Positions 24,648-33,507 of a stretch of 64,000 bases of DNA are shown here, in pieces. Numbering within the stretch: position 1 is the first letter of the stretch; every line of letters begins with the position of its first letter. Source of the stretch: Nonlabens antarcticus (GTDB taxonomy: Bacteria > Bacteroidota > Bacteroidia > Flavobacteriales > Flavobacteriaceae); assembly GCF_015356755.1 (NCBI RefSeq), contig NZ_JADFCO010000063.1:1-64000 (forward strand). The letters run 5' to 3'. The notes under the pieces were generated by a model. The model worked only from the letters and a program-made list of their open reading frames with translations. It was not told where the DNA came from and ran no database searches. Both the position numbers and the translations under genes were made by a program.

Positions 24648-27146
24648 TTAGTCGCCAATTCCCTGCATCATAGTTTCCATCCCGCCAAAATTTAAAATAA
24701 AGGTTGAGTAGTAATGGTCAAACAAATCCTTAAGGTATTGGCCCAAATCAACGTGTTCTAAATCATCTTTTCCCTCTACTTTTTGCCTAATTTCATAACC
24801 CCTATTTTTGCTTATAGTGTAAAGAAATAAGGTGTGAAAATATACTGAGGTGTAATATTTTCGGTTAGCAAGTTCTAATTGCTCGTGGTTGATATTCCTT
24901 TCTTTCGACTTGAAGTTTTTCAATACAGTACTGTCCATATTGATAAAAATGCGATTGAGTAAATCACCCTCAGCATCTGGAATCATAACCGTCGAATAAT
25001 CTACATCAAGGCTTGTAGCTTCTTCTACCGCTTCCCAAGTTACATCTGTATCAGAATTCTCATCTACGTTCTTGTACATAAAAACTAATTTTGGTAATCC
25101 CAACAAATCATTATCGCTTTCTTTTTTAGGCGTCTCGTCTTTTGGTTTACTATTGTCGGCAATTTTAACCCAAAACATTTCCTCTATATTACCATTGGGT
25201 GATGATAGACTTGCTTTGATTTGAACGCTATCGCCAACTTTCAATTCATCTTTAGGATTAAGAGAGATTCTTATTTTTCCTTTGTTCGGGCTACTTTTTA
25301 TCACGTTAAAAACTTCATCTATTTCTTTTGGCTCACCAGGTCTATTTCCGCCATTAGAATCGTTTGGTTTTATATTGAGCACACTAACCCTTAAATCCCC
25401 AGGTTCTTCAATCCTATCAAAATAATCATTTGCTACATCTGTGGAAAAGCGAATGGACTTTTCACCATTTAGTGGTATCGTGGCGACCTCTTTTTCATTA
25501 TTATTTTTAGTATCAATTTGAAAAAATGATGGAAACCTTTTAGGTTCAAAAGGTGTGGGTTCTTTTTCAGTAGAAGTACGTTTCTTTTGTCCTTCAGTTT
25601 TTCTATCCTTTTTAATGTCGAGCTTAAACGTTTGGTTTAGCAATTTTGCCAACTCTGAATCAAGGGGTAGATTCTTTGTAAAGCTTTTTAATAAATCACT
25701 CGTGTTTGAGGACGTGTCAATATCCACTGCTTGTTTTCGACGTTTTTCTATTTCTGCCAACCTTCCATCTTTCGCGCTTAGTTTTTTAGCTAGATAACTT
25801 CTTAGAAATTGGGTTTCGTCACCATCTTTAAGTCTGTCGCGAGAGGCCATAAATAATTCCTTCCGAAAGTTATATTTCATTTCGGTGCAATCCACGTGAA
25901 TAAGTAAGTGACTCTTTAGAAGGTTGAGCTTCAATGAGCGTGTTATAAACTCAGCAGTATAATGTCCGTGAGTTTGACCATTGAGTGAGAACATAACTGA
26001 CATTGAATTTTTAAAATACCTGTCCTGTATAATTTTTTTGGTTCTCTTAAGGTCGTAGTCCTTTACCTTAGTTTTAAACACATAGCAAGACACCTTCATC
26101 TTTCCGAATACATCATCTGAAAAATTTTCTGAAAAACTCTCGTCCAGATATTCAGATTCTTCAGCTGCCAACCGTCTTTTTAATCCGAACAAATCATTTT
26201 CGAGAACTTTATTGTTTGGATAACGTTCTGCGGTGTCGACCGTTAAAATTGGTAGTGCAGGTTGAAATAAAAACTCATTTACACTTTGGTTTAGGTCTTG
26301 GGCAAAACCAGAATAGCCTTTAGGAAATTGATACGAATAGAGTTTTAATATGGTGCCAGTTTCAAATTGACGATTGTTGAGGCCAAGGTCTAATTGCGTT
26401 ATTGTAAAAGATGGGATTTTTTCATCAATGAGCAAGTATTCGTACCAGGTTTCTTTTGCTTGGTCCGATTCTTTTTTAGGATGCTCACGTACCAAGGTAA
26501 ATCCAAAACCACCATCATTCGTGTAACGCTTTGAAGCAATGAGCTGATATCTTTTCTTTCCACAGAATACAATGGCACCGCTTCCACCCATATTATATTT
26601 ACCCTGTACGAAGTGAATATCATTTTTATTACCTCGAAGTAGTGATAGAAAGGTGTCCTCAAACTTTTCTGGATGTTGACCTTCACCGTTATCATAAACA
26701 ATTACCGATGTTGGATGTTGATTCCGCTGGTTCCGTGGTCCCTTCCCGTCAGCAATAATTTGAATATTCTCAGCTTGTTTTTTGCGAAATGAAGGTAAAT
26801 CCCAATTATTTTCTGGATAAAATCTTTGAATAGCCTCGTCCATAGTTCTTGGTGCAACATCAGATTTTGGGTCAGTTCCTGAAAGAATACATTCTTTAGT
26901 TAGTATGGCATCAATGGCGTTGGTTACTTTCTCTATCAAAGCAGCAATGGGGCTTGACTGTTGGTTTTTTACCACACCATAATTACTAAAATTTCCACCC
27001 AGTGGTTTCCAGTTTGAGTCATCGAATATTGAAGGGTATGATTTGATAATACTTATTAAATCATTCTCGTCTTTTGCTTGATATAGTTTAAAGAAAAGTT
27101 CTTGATGATTAATTTTTTTTGAAGGTTGGTCAAATAGGTCGGTCAT
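24648..27146 (-). CDS. Large GHKL ATPase upstream of the ssp operon
   Basis: 832 residues. GHKL motifs: N-box ALIEKVTNAIDA (E72, N76), G1 VYDNGEGQ (150-157) and G2 YNMGGSGAI (184-192), embedded in a histidine-kinase-like ATPase fold. The middle (about 465-545) is lysine-rich and low complexity; the C-terminal half has a beta-rich segment (about 580-690) and a helical end. Unlike the 589-residue GHKL protein it keeps the canonical Glu of the N-box. It is 135 bases upstream of the XRE gene, so it may have its own promoter. I do not recognise a named family. Confidence 0.78.
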   Translation of the reverse strand: MTDLFDQPSKKINHQELFFKLYQAKDENDLISIIKSYPSIFDDSNWKPLGGNFSNYGVVKNQQSSPIAALIEKVTNAIDAILTKECILSGTDPKSDVAPRTMDEAIQRFYPENNWDLPSFRKKQAENIQIIADGKGPRNQRNQHPTSVIVYDNGEGQHPEKFEDTFLSLLRGNKNDIHFVQGKYNMGGSGAIVFCGKKRYQLIASKRYTNDGGFGFTLVREHPKKESDQAKETWYEYLLIDEKIPSFTITQLDLGLNNRQFETGTILKLYSYQFPKGYSGFAQDLNQSVNEFLFQPALPILTVDTAERYPNNKVLENDLFGLKRRLAAEESEYLDESFSENFSDDVFGKMKVSCYVFKTKVKDYDLKRTKKIIQDRYFKNSMSVMFSLNGQTHGHYTAEFITRSLKLNLLKSHLLIHVDCTEMKYNFRKELFMASRDRLKDGDETQFLRSYLAKKLSAKDGRLAEIEKRRKQAVDIDTSSNTSDLLKSFTKNLPLDSELAKLLNQTFKLDIKKDRKTEGQKKRTSTEKEPTPFEPKRFPSFFQIDTKNNNEKEVATIPLNGEKSIRFSTDVANDYFDRIEEPGDLRVSVLNIKPNDSNGGNRPGEPKEIDEVFNVIKSSPNKGKIRISLNPKDELKVGDSVQIKASLSSPNGNIEEMFWVKIADNSKPKDETPKKESDNDLLGLPKLVFMYKNVDENSDTDVTWEAVEEATSLDVDYSTVMIPDAEGDLLNRIFINMDSTVLKNFKSKERNINHEQLELANRKYYTSVYFHTLFLYTISKNRGYEIRQKVEGKDDLEHVDLGQYLKDLFDHYYSTFILNFGGMETMMQGIGD

Positions 27147-27260
27147 ATTAAATTAAAAATTTTAAGCTTCTAATATAGCGAAATCGAATGCTCGTAAAAA
27201 TAGTTTTCAATTATTTCTAAATAGTTTAGTGATTTTTAAGCTTTATTATTATTGCATAAT

Positions 27261-27923
27261 TCACTTCCTCTTATCGCCAGCTTTTGTATCGAAAGCAATC
27301 AAGTTAAACAGTTCACGCATCCTGCTACGAACACGATTGCCATAGCGTTCTTCCAGTTCTTGAGCATTGAGATTGGTTGTGGCGTGGGTTTTTATATTGC
27401 CTTTGGTCTGTATAAATAATTCATAGCGTGATAGTAAAACCTCGCCCATAACGTTTAGGTCTTTACCGTAAAAACGACCAGCGGGTTCAACTCCTAAATC
27501 ATCAAAGCAATAAAATTTGGTATTTCCATATTCCTCGACCGTTTTAAAACCTAAATGATTAAAGCTGAAGGTTACGTTCCGGCAAGGAATCATTTCGTAA
27601 GTACGTTGCAACGGCACCAAATGACGTAGCAATTTCATTAAGCTGGTCTTACCGCAGCCTACGGGTCCAGAAAGCAGGATACCTTTATCGATGTCAATTC
27701 CGTAAGTTGAGCAGTTCTCTTTATCCTTGATGAAGTAAGAACAGAGCTTTAGCAGTATCACCTTATCCTCATCGTAAATCCTAAACTTCTTCCCAAATAG
27801 CAGCTTGCCCTTGGCATTCAAGTAAATTAGAATTTTTGGGAAGTCGTAGAGAACGCTTTTACCATCAAAGTTTCCGAGCGAGTATTCCACGCCACCTTCG
27901 GTTATTTTAGAGGGGTTGTCCAT
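27261..27923 (-). CDS. DnaC/IstB-like P-loop ATPase
   Basis: 220 residues from ATG 27923; the ATG overlaps the last codons of the upstream gene by 17 bases, a coupling that argues against the longer frame to 28127. Walker A GPVGCGKT (86-93) and Walker B FYCFDDLG (about 132-139), then RSRMRELFNLIAFD with an arginine-finger-like residue. It resembles DnaC-type helicase loaders found next to small replication initiators on mobile elements. A role in element replication or maintenance is inferred. Confidence 0.75.
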   Translation of the reverse strand: MDNPSKITEGGVEYSLGNFDGKSVLYDFPKILIYLNAKGKLLFGKKFRIYDEDKVILLKLCSYFIKDKENCSTYGIDIDKGILLSGPVGCGKTSLMKLLRHLVPLQRTYEMIPCRNVTFSFNHLGFKTVEEYGNTKFYCFDDLGVEPAGRFYGKDLNVMGEVLLSRYELFIQTKGNIKTHATTNLNAQELEERYGNRVRSRMRELFNLIAFDTKAGDKRK

Positions 27924-28659
27924 AGTCTTTGTTTTTAGTGGTTCGCAAGTTGTCCTTGATTTGGGACGCTTGTTTTTTGTTTGGTTTGTTTTCCTCGGCG
28001 TATAATTCTGTTCTGTCCATCCAGTTCGTAGCCAAGGCACGCCAATCTCTAATTTCATTTCCATCACTCGTTTGCCAATTTCGGGTTTGGTAATGCTCAT
28101 AGAATTTTTTTGCTTCATCAGCATCAAAACCTTTTTCTTTAAAAAAAATAAAAACGGCCTGCCAGCCCTTTGGCTGTTTTATATAGTTTTCTTGTTTGAT
28201 ATTGTTTATAGTAGATACCAATGCTTGTCCACTGGTGGGACGGTGCGAGTCCAAAGCTTGTTCATTATTGGGATGGTGTTGGTACACTACTGGTTCACGT
28301 ATGGGACGGTACTGTTCCGCAAGCTGTTCTAATATGGGATTGTACTGTCCCGTAACAGGTTCATCACTTGTCCCAATAATGGACATCTTGATTTTACTGC
28401 CTTTGTAGGGATTGTTAGAAGGGAAGTAGGATAGATAGTTCCAAGAATCGAGGTCTGTCACACATCTATGATAAGTGGATTTTGAACCAATCTTGGCAAC
28501 GCGCATTAATTCGCGACGGTTTACATAGAACTCATCTGCAAACCGACTACTGTTCCATTCTTGGAACAGCGCCATATATAGGCTTATGTGCGTTGGATTG
28601 AGGCGGTCATCAAAAAAGAACTTTTCAAAAGCCGCATTTAGTAGCTTTATATAGTTCAT
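27907..28659 (-). CDS. Winged-helix replication-type protein
   Basis: 250 residues. The N-terminal ~90 residues (LNPTHISLYMALFQEW, REELMRVAKIGSKSTYHRCVTDL-like region with SKSTYHRCVTDLDSWNY) look like a winged helix of the kind seen in replication initiators. A glutamine/proline-rich linker (about 100-160) and a C-terminal helical segment with WQTSDGNEIRDWRALATNW follow, as in DnaD-like proteins. It overlaps the ATPase downstream and starts 3 bases after the HTH_17 stop, so the three form an operon. Function inferred only. Confidence 0.6.
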   Translation of the reverse strand: MNYIKLLNAAFEKFFFDDRLNPTHISLYMALFQEWNSSRFADEFYVNRRELMRVAKIGSKSTYHRCVTDLDSWNYLSYFPSNNPYKGSKIKMSIIGTSDEPVTGQYNPILEQLAEQYRPIREPVVYQHHPNNEQALDSHRPTSGQALVSTINNIKQENYIKQPKGWQAVFIFFKEKGFDADEAKKFYEHYQTRNWQTSDGNEIRDWRALATNWMDRTELYAEENKPNKKQASQIKDNLRTTKNKDYGQPL

Positions 28660-28662
28660 CTT

Positions 28663-28947
28663 TTAAGAATTTTGCTTGTGCTGCACTCGATTTGAGTTCA
28701 TTACACCTTGAATTTCCTCTGCATCATAGTAGATAATGCCCCCAACTTTTGTGTATGGCAACGTTCCATTGATGCGAAGATTCTGTAATGTACCTGGACT
28801 TACTTGAAGCAAGTCCATTACCTCGGAAGATTTTAAATATTTCTTGAGTTTTCCAGTTGCTTGTTTAGATAGAAGATTCTTGATGTCATCGAGCAATTCC
28901 ATTTTAAATTCTCGAAGGTCGTCGGTGGTAATAATATTTGCTGGCAT
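28663..28947 (-). CDS. Excisionase-like HTH_17 DNA-binding protein
   Basis: 94 residues. A MerR/excisionase-type helix-turn-helix occupies about 38-85: YLKSSEVMDLLQVSPGTLQNLRINGTLPYTKVGGIIYY. This is the pattern of Xis2c-like factors in CTnDOT-family elements, which bend DNA for excision or control the excision operon. It is the first gene of the 27261-28947 unit and lies downstream of rteC, matching the RteC-controlled excision operon of CTnDOT. Confidence 0.82.
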   Translation of the reverse strand: MPANIITTDDLREFKMELLDDIKNLLSKQATGKLKKYLKSSEVMDLLQVSPGTLQNLRINGTLPYTKVGGIIYYDAEEIQGVMNSNRVQHKQNS

Positions 28948-28968
28948 AATAGAACGGTTTTAAAGAAA

Positions 28969-29006
28969 GGGACTATCGTATCGATTTCAACTAATTTGAT
29001 AGTCCC
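28969..29006 (-). terminator. Hairpin upstream of the excisionase-like gene
   Basis: Perfect 9-bp arms GGGACTATC (28969-28977) and GATAGTCCC (28998-29006). On the minus strand it is followed by TTTCTTT, so it could end the rteC transcript or attenuate read-through into the excisionase-like gene, which starts 21 bases later. It could also be a protein-binding site. Confidence 0.55.
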
Positions 29007-29060
29007 TGACCTGATTTGACTTTCGTTCTACAAATTTGGGATGGTTTATTGGATTTTAAT

Positions 29061-29209
29061 CCCAAGTTGTACCCAAGTAGGGTGTTTTTATTTACTCATT
29101 TTCAATGGTTTAAATTGGTTTGCTTTAGAGGTGTCACTTAAAATCATCTATGCCAAATGATAATAGATAAAATTAATTTTATTTTTTCCCAAGTAAGACC
29201 CAACTTGGG
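29061..29209. promoter_or_regulatory. Repeated CCCAAGT elements between rteC and the excisionase-like gene
   Basis: CCCAAGT occurs at 29061-29067, 29072-29078 and 29188-29194, with CCCAACTTGGG, a near-perfect palindrome, at 29199-29209. Each cluster has two CCCAA cores spaced 11 bases apart, about one helical turn, and ends in GGG, so a 22-base element is repeated 127 bases apart. RteC in CTnDOT binds repeated half-sites upstream of the excision-operon promoter; these are good candidates for its sites here. Confidence 0.55.
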
Positions 29210-29240
29210 AAGAAATTTAACATTTTTAAAAATGAAAATA

Positions 29241-30092
29241 TCAACCGTCCGTTTCTTCCATTCGCCTTAAAAGTGTTGCTTTTAGTCTATCAATAAACTT
29301 GGTTTGGTCGATTTTCCGTTCTCTTATTTCGAGAAAAGTTCTATAAACGTTACCAAGATTAAGTTCAAAAATATCTTCACAAGCTGATGCCATTTCTTTA
29401 ATACCAGCTGTACCACTTTTTATTGCGCCAGATGCCTGTAATGCATAAATTAACTCAATTAGGTCTGTTTTTGAAGCAGTCCAACCAAGTCGCTCACCGT
29501 TTGATAGAGTATTCAGCTTATTCGGTATGCCGTATGACAAATCCCTTAAATTACTTAACTCTTCAACGTAATGGCTTATTAATAGGTCATAGGCCATAAT
29601 TTTGGCAATTGCATTATCGTGGCTTGTGGAAAATTCAGCATCTGTATAAAAATGAGAAGTGTTTGATACCAAGCTAATTTTATCATTTCCTCGCAGAAAA
29701 TAGAATTCATCCAGAAGTTCAGAATCCTCTCTATAATATTTAATGAAATCTATATTCCGTCGATTACTTTCTTGTAGCCTATTTATTTCTGAATCAATAA
29801 ATTCCTGTTGAGATTTTATTGTTCCCGCAGGTCTATTTATCAAGAAATTGTAGAGTTTGGCATAAAATTTCAGTCTGCTATAGATGTAAGGTTTATGCTT
29901 TTTAAAGAATATTATTTCATTCTTTTTATCTACGAATTCATTTTCCCTTACACAGATGCGTAATTTCTGCAAGTATTGTCTTGAAATAGAAATACCTTGT
30001 TCAACATTGTTGAAATCGTTTAGATTAGATTCCTCAACTACTTTTATTTCCTCTTTGTAATTGTCTAGTATTATATGAATTAACTTATGCAA
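29241..30092 (-). CDS. rteC: RteC excision regulator
   Basis: 283 residues from TTG 30092; no in-frame ATG is near the start. The helical pattern with FFKKHKPYIYSRLKFYAKLYN and the C-terminal LSNGERLGWTASKTDLIELIYALQASGAI and LGNVYRTFLEIRERK is typical of RteC, which in CTnDOT activates the excision operon. The adjoining excisionase-like gene supports this. RteA and RteB, the two-component pair that controls RteC in CTnDOT, are not in the window. Confidence 0.88.
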   Translation of the reverse strand: MHKLIHIILDNYKEEIKVVEESNLNDFNNVEQGISISRQYLQKLRICVRENEFVDKKNEIIFFKKHKPYIYSRLKFYAKLYNFLINRPAGTIKSQQEFIDSEINRLQESNRRNIDFIKYYREDSELLDEFYFLRGNDKISLVSNTSHFYTDAEFSTSHDNAIAKIMAYDLLISHYVEELSNLRDLSYGIPNKLNTLSNGERLGWTASKTDLIELIYALQASGAIKSGTAGIKEMASACEDIFELNLGNVYRTFLEIRERKIDQTKFIDRLKATLLRRMEETDG

Positions 30093-30156
30093 AATATTTT
30101 TGGGGCTTTAGATTTGGGTTAATTATCAATAAGTAATGTTTGTATGTTATATCTTT

Positions 30157-31371
30157 TTATGGGGGATTTTTAAAAAAGAACAGACAACCAATAGCGAGCA
30201 AAACAATGCTACCAGCAATTATGAAAGGATAGTAAAAACCGCCTGCAATCAGCCAAGTTCCTAAAACGGGGCCTAGAATCTGACCAATACTATTGGTCGA
30301 ACTCTGAATAGAAATATTCCTGCCAGTATTTTTCTTTGATATTAATGAAACCGCAGAGAGCAAATTTGGTGTTACCATAGCGCCTCCAGCAGCAAAAACA
30401 ACGATTAATCCATAGACTAAAAATTCATTGTTAAAAAATGGAAAGGCAATCAAGGATAAACCAGATATTAATAACCCTAAAGCAATTTGTTTCTTTGTTG
30501 ATAAAAACTTCTCTCCATAAGTAGCGAACACAGGTTGTAAAACAGCCATTATTGAACCACATAGCATAAAACCAATACCAACTTGATTACTATTAAATCC
30601 TAATTCATCTTTTCCGTAGATTGAAAAGACAGTTTCAAATAGCGTCACCACAAATTGGATAACAAACGATAGCACTAGTAATACGATAAAATATTTAGTA
30701 AATGTGAACCGCAAACTCACTTTTCGTGTTGTGAACTTATGTACGCGAGCGGTGTTTTTTAACCATTTCATCACAACCAAAAGGACAATCAATCCTAGTA
30801 GTGCAGCGAATAAAAAGGGCACTGAAAATCGGTCTAAATGTAGCAGGCCTATTGTATATTTTATATGAATATCAGTTTGGGACAGAAAGCCGCCAATGAC
30901 AGGGCCGAAAATAACACCAGAGCTAATGGCAACACCAGACCAGGCCATTATTTTTGTTCTACGTTTTTCAGATGTAATATCACTTAAATATGCATTGCTA
31001 ACTGGAATAACTGATGACGTAAAAATTCCACCAAAAATTCGAGCGATATATAGCATTGTCAAGGATGTGGCTAGGCCGGTAAGTAATTGCATAATTACAA
31101 AACCGATTAGTCCACAAATGATAATAGGTTTCCTGCCGTATCTGTCCGATAGTTTTCCCCAAACCACTACGAATAGTAACTGAAAAAATGGATAAATGCT
31201 TGTGAGCAATCCAATATGGAAATTGATAAGGTCGGTGTCAAGATTGTCTTTTAAAGCTAATCTTTCGGTATAGTAAGGAAGGGTTGGCAATAATATACCA
31301 TAGCCCAACATCACTACAAACAAACTCAATAGAATTAAAAATATCCTGTTGAGTTTTTCTTTTCTATCCAT
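30157..31371 (-). CDS. MFS efflux transporter (DHA1, TetA-like)
   Basis: 404 residues with about 12 hydrophobic segments. Motif A of the major facilitator family is present as GKLSDRYGRKP after the second helix, and the first helix carries GYGILLPTLPYY. This is the drug/proton antiporter (DHA1) layout shared by TetA-type pumps. The substrate cannot be read from sequence. It starts one base before the end of the copper ATPase stop region, so the two genes are co-transcribed, and it is the last gene of that unit on the minus strand. Confidence 0.85.
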   Translation of the reverse strand: MDRKEKLNRIFLILLSLFVVMLGYGILLPTLPYYTERLALKDNLDTDLINFHIGLLTSIYPFFQLLFVVVWGKLSDRYGRKPIIICGLIGFVIMQLLTGLATSLTMLYIARIFGGIFTSSVIPVSNAYLSDITSEKRRTKIMAWSGVAISSGVIFGPVIGGFLSQTDIHIKYTIGLLHLDRFSVPFLFAALLGLIVLLVVMKWLKNTARVHKFTTRKVSLRFTFTKYFIVLLVLSFVIQFVVTLFETVFSIYGKDELGFNSNQVGIGFMLCGSIMAVLQPVFATYGEKFLSTKKQIALGLLISGLSLIAFPFFNNEFLVYGLIVVFAAGGAMVTPNLLSAVSLISKKNTGRNISIQSSTNSIGQILGPVLGTWLIAGGFYYPFIIAGSIVLLAIGCLFFFKNPP

Positions 31372-33489
31372 TTATTTTTTACCGATTTTTCGCTTCAATA
31401 ATTGCGCATTAATAGCCACTATAATTGTACTCAAACTCATAAATACCGCTCCTACAGCTGGTCCTAAAACAAAGCCAGAAGAGTATAGAACACCTGCAGC
31501 TAATGGAATGGCCACCACATTATACCCAGTTGCCCATATTAGGTTCTGAATCATTTTATTGTACGTAGCCTTTCCGAACAAAATTAGGTTTGCAATATCT
31601 TGTGGATTGCTATTTACCAATATAATATCGGCTGTTTCGGCGGCTACATCAGTACCAGAACCAACAGCGATTCCTACATCAGCTTTGGCAAGTGCGGGCG
31701 CATCGTTTACGCCGTCTCCAGTCATAGCCACAAACTCTCCTTTGTTTTGTAATTCTTCTACAATTTCTACTTTTTGGTGCGGTAGCACTTCGGCATAGTA
31801 GCCATCCAATCCTAATTTTTCACTCACAGCTTTGGCTGTTTTTTCGTTATCCCCAGTTGCCATCAAAACTTTGATATTATTCTTTTTAAATATTTTTATA
31901 GCTTCCGCAGATTCAGGTCTTATTTCATCAGCAAGCGCAATGTATCCTGCTAGTTGTCCTTCAATTAATACAAATACAACAGTTTCAGCAGCGTCACTAT
32001 AAGCATCTTCAGGAATAGTTATTTTTTCATCCCTTAAATAACCAGGACTAACCACTTTTACTTGCTTTCCTTCTACATTTGCCTCTACACCTTTACCAGT
32101 GATCGCATTAAAGTTTTCAGGCTTTGGGATTGTAATATTGTCTTCTTTAACTTTTTTAATAATCCCAACAGCAATTGGATGTTCTGAACTTTGTTCCAAC
32201 GCACTTGACAGTCTTAAGATTTCATCGTTTGAATAGGACGCATTTACAGATTTGATTCGAGTAACGCCAAAGTCCCCTTTGGTCAAAGTCCCTGTTTTGT
32301 CAAATAGTAAGGCGGATATCTTACGTGATTCTTCAAAGGCAGTTCTATTACGGATTAATAATCCATTTTGTGCAGATACAGCAGTAGAAATGGCAACTAC
32401 AAGAGGAATTGCAAGACCCAATGCGTGTGGACAAGCGATGACCATAACGGTAACCATTCTTTCTAATGCATACACAAACGGAAAGCCTAAAATCAGCCAA
32501 ACTGCCAACGTACCAAAACCAATAGCCAAAGCTATATAAGTCAACCATTTTGCTGCCCTATCGGAAAGGTTTTGCATTTTAGATTTGGTCTTTTGTGCTT
32601 CCTCAACCATCGTAATAACCTTATTGAGATAGCTGTCTTTTCCTGTATGTTCCACCTTTACCTTTAAAGTGCTATTGCCATTTACTGAACCACCTATTAC
32701 CTTATCCTTTTCTTCTTTTTTTACAGGCTTGGACTCCCCTGTAAGCATTGATTCGTTTAAATAACTTGAACCTTCTACTATGATACCATCAGCTGGAACT
32801 TTCTCTCCTGGCTTTACCAAAATCACGTCATTTTTTAACAAATCTTCAAGTGGTATATCTTCAATAGTGTCGCCTTTTACCCTGTGAGCTTCGGCAGGCA
32901 TCATACTAACTAAAAGTTGTAATGCTTTTGAAGCGCCTAATACACTTTTCATTTCTATCCAATGACCAACAAGCATAATAGCAATTAGTGTTGACAGCTC
33001 CCAGAAAAAGTCAACTCCTCGTAAACCAAAGACAGTTGCAGAACTGTAGAAATAGGCGACACTTATTGCCATAGATATAAGTGTCATCATACCAGGTGCA
33101 CCATTCTTTATTTCGGAAACAAATCCTTTAAGAAAAGGCCAACCACCATAAAAATATACAACAGTGGAAAGTGCAAAAAGGATGTATGGATTTCCTGGAA
33201 GTAAAAATTCATAACCAAAAAATTCTTGAATCATTGGTGAGAAGAACAATATGGGGATGGTAAGCACGAGTGTTACCCAAAACCGTTTTCTAAAGTCTGC
33301 AATCATCATTTTATGATGGTCGTGACCCATTTGTCCGTGACCCGGATTATGACCCGAATGGTCTCCACCTCCATTTCTCATCTTGGAATGATCCATTTTG
33401 GAATGATCTTCTTTTTCGTGGTTCATTTTAGAATGATCCATTTTCGAATGGTCCATTTCGTTGTTTTTGTGCTGCTCGTGATTTTCCAT
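31372..33489 (-). CDS. copB: CopB-type P1B copper-exporting ATPase
   Basis: 705 residues. The N-terminus is a His/Met-rich tail with repeated DHSKM (about 13-37) instead of an HMA domain. The membrane metal motif is CPH (353-355), diagnostic of the CopB subclass rather than the CPC of CopA. TGES (250-253), phosphorylation DKTGT (397-401), SEHPIA and GDGVNDAPAL are all present. It exports copper, probably Cu(II) or Cu(I)/Ag, from the cytoplasm. It is complete. Confidence 0.93.
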   Translation of the reverse strand: MENHEQHKNNEMDHSKMDHSKMNHEKEDHSKMDHSKMRNGGGDHSGHNPGHGQMGHDHHKMMIADFRKRFWVTLVLTIPILFFSPMIQEFFGYEFLLPGNPYILFALSTVVYFYGGWPFLKGFVSEIKNGAPGMMTLISMAISVAYFYSSATVFGLRGVDFFWELSTLIAIMLVGHWIEMKSVLGASKALQLLVSMMPAEAHRVKGDTIEDIPLEDLLKNDVILVKPGEKVPADGIIVEGSSYLNESMLTGESKPVKKEEKDKVIGGSVNGNSTLKVKVEHTGKDSYLNKVITMVEEAQKTKSKMQNLSDRAAKWLTYIALAIGFGTLAVWLILGFPFVYALERMVTVMVIACPHALGLAIPLVVAISTAVSAQNGLLIRNRTAFEESRKISALLFDKTGTLTKGDFGVTRIKSVNASYSNDEILRLSSALEQSSEHPIAVGIIKKVKEDNITIPKPENFNAITGKGVEANVEGKQVKVVSPGYLRDEKITIPEDAYSDAAETVVFVLIEGQLAGYIALADEIRPESAEAIKIFKKNNIKVLMATGDNEKTAKAVSEKLGLDGYYAEVLPHQKVEIVEELQNKGEFVAMTGDGVNDAPALAKADVGIAVGSGTDVAAETADIILVNSNPQDIANLILFGKATYNKMIQNLIWATGYNVVAIPLAAGVLYSSGFVLGPAVGAVFMSLSTIIVAINAQLLKRKIGKK

Positions 33490-33507
33490 TATAGTATTGT
33501 TTAAGTG

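Noticed and set aside
27924-28127. N-terminal extension of the DnaC-like ATPase to 28127
   Set aside because: The extra part lies wholly inside the upstream gene in another frame; ATG 27923 overlaps that gene's stop in a normal coupling arrangement.
30157-31371. Firm call as a tetracycline resistance gene
   Set aside because: The MFS motif A is shared by many drug pumps; there is no feature specific to Tet proteins, and the neighbouring RteC only hints at tetracycline-controlled elements.
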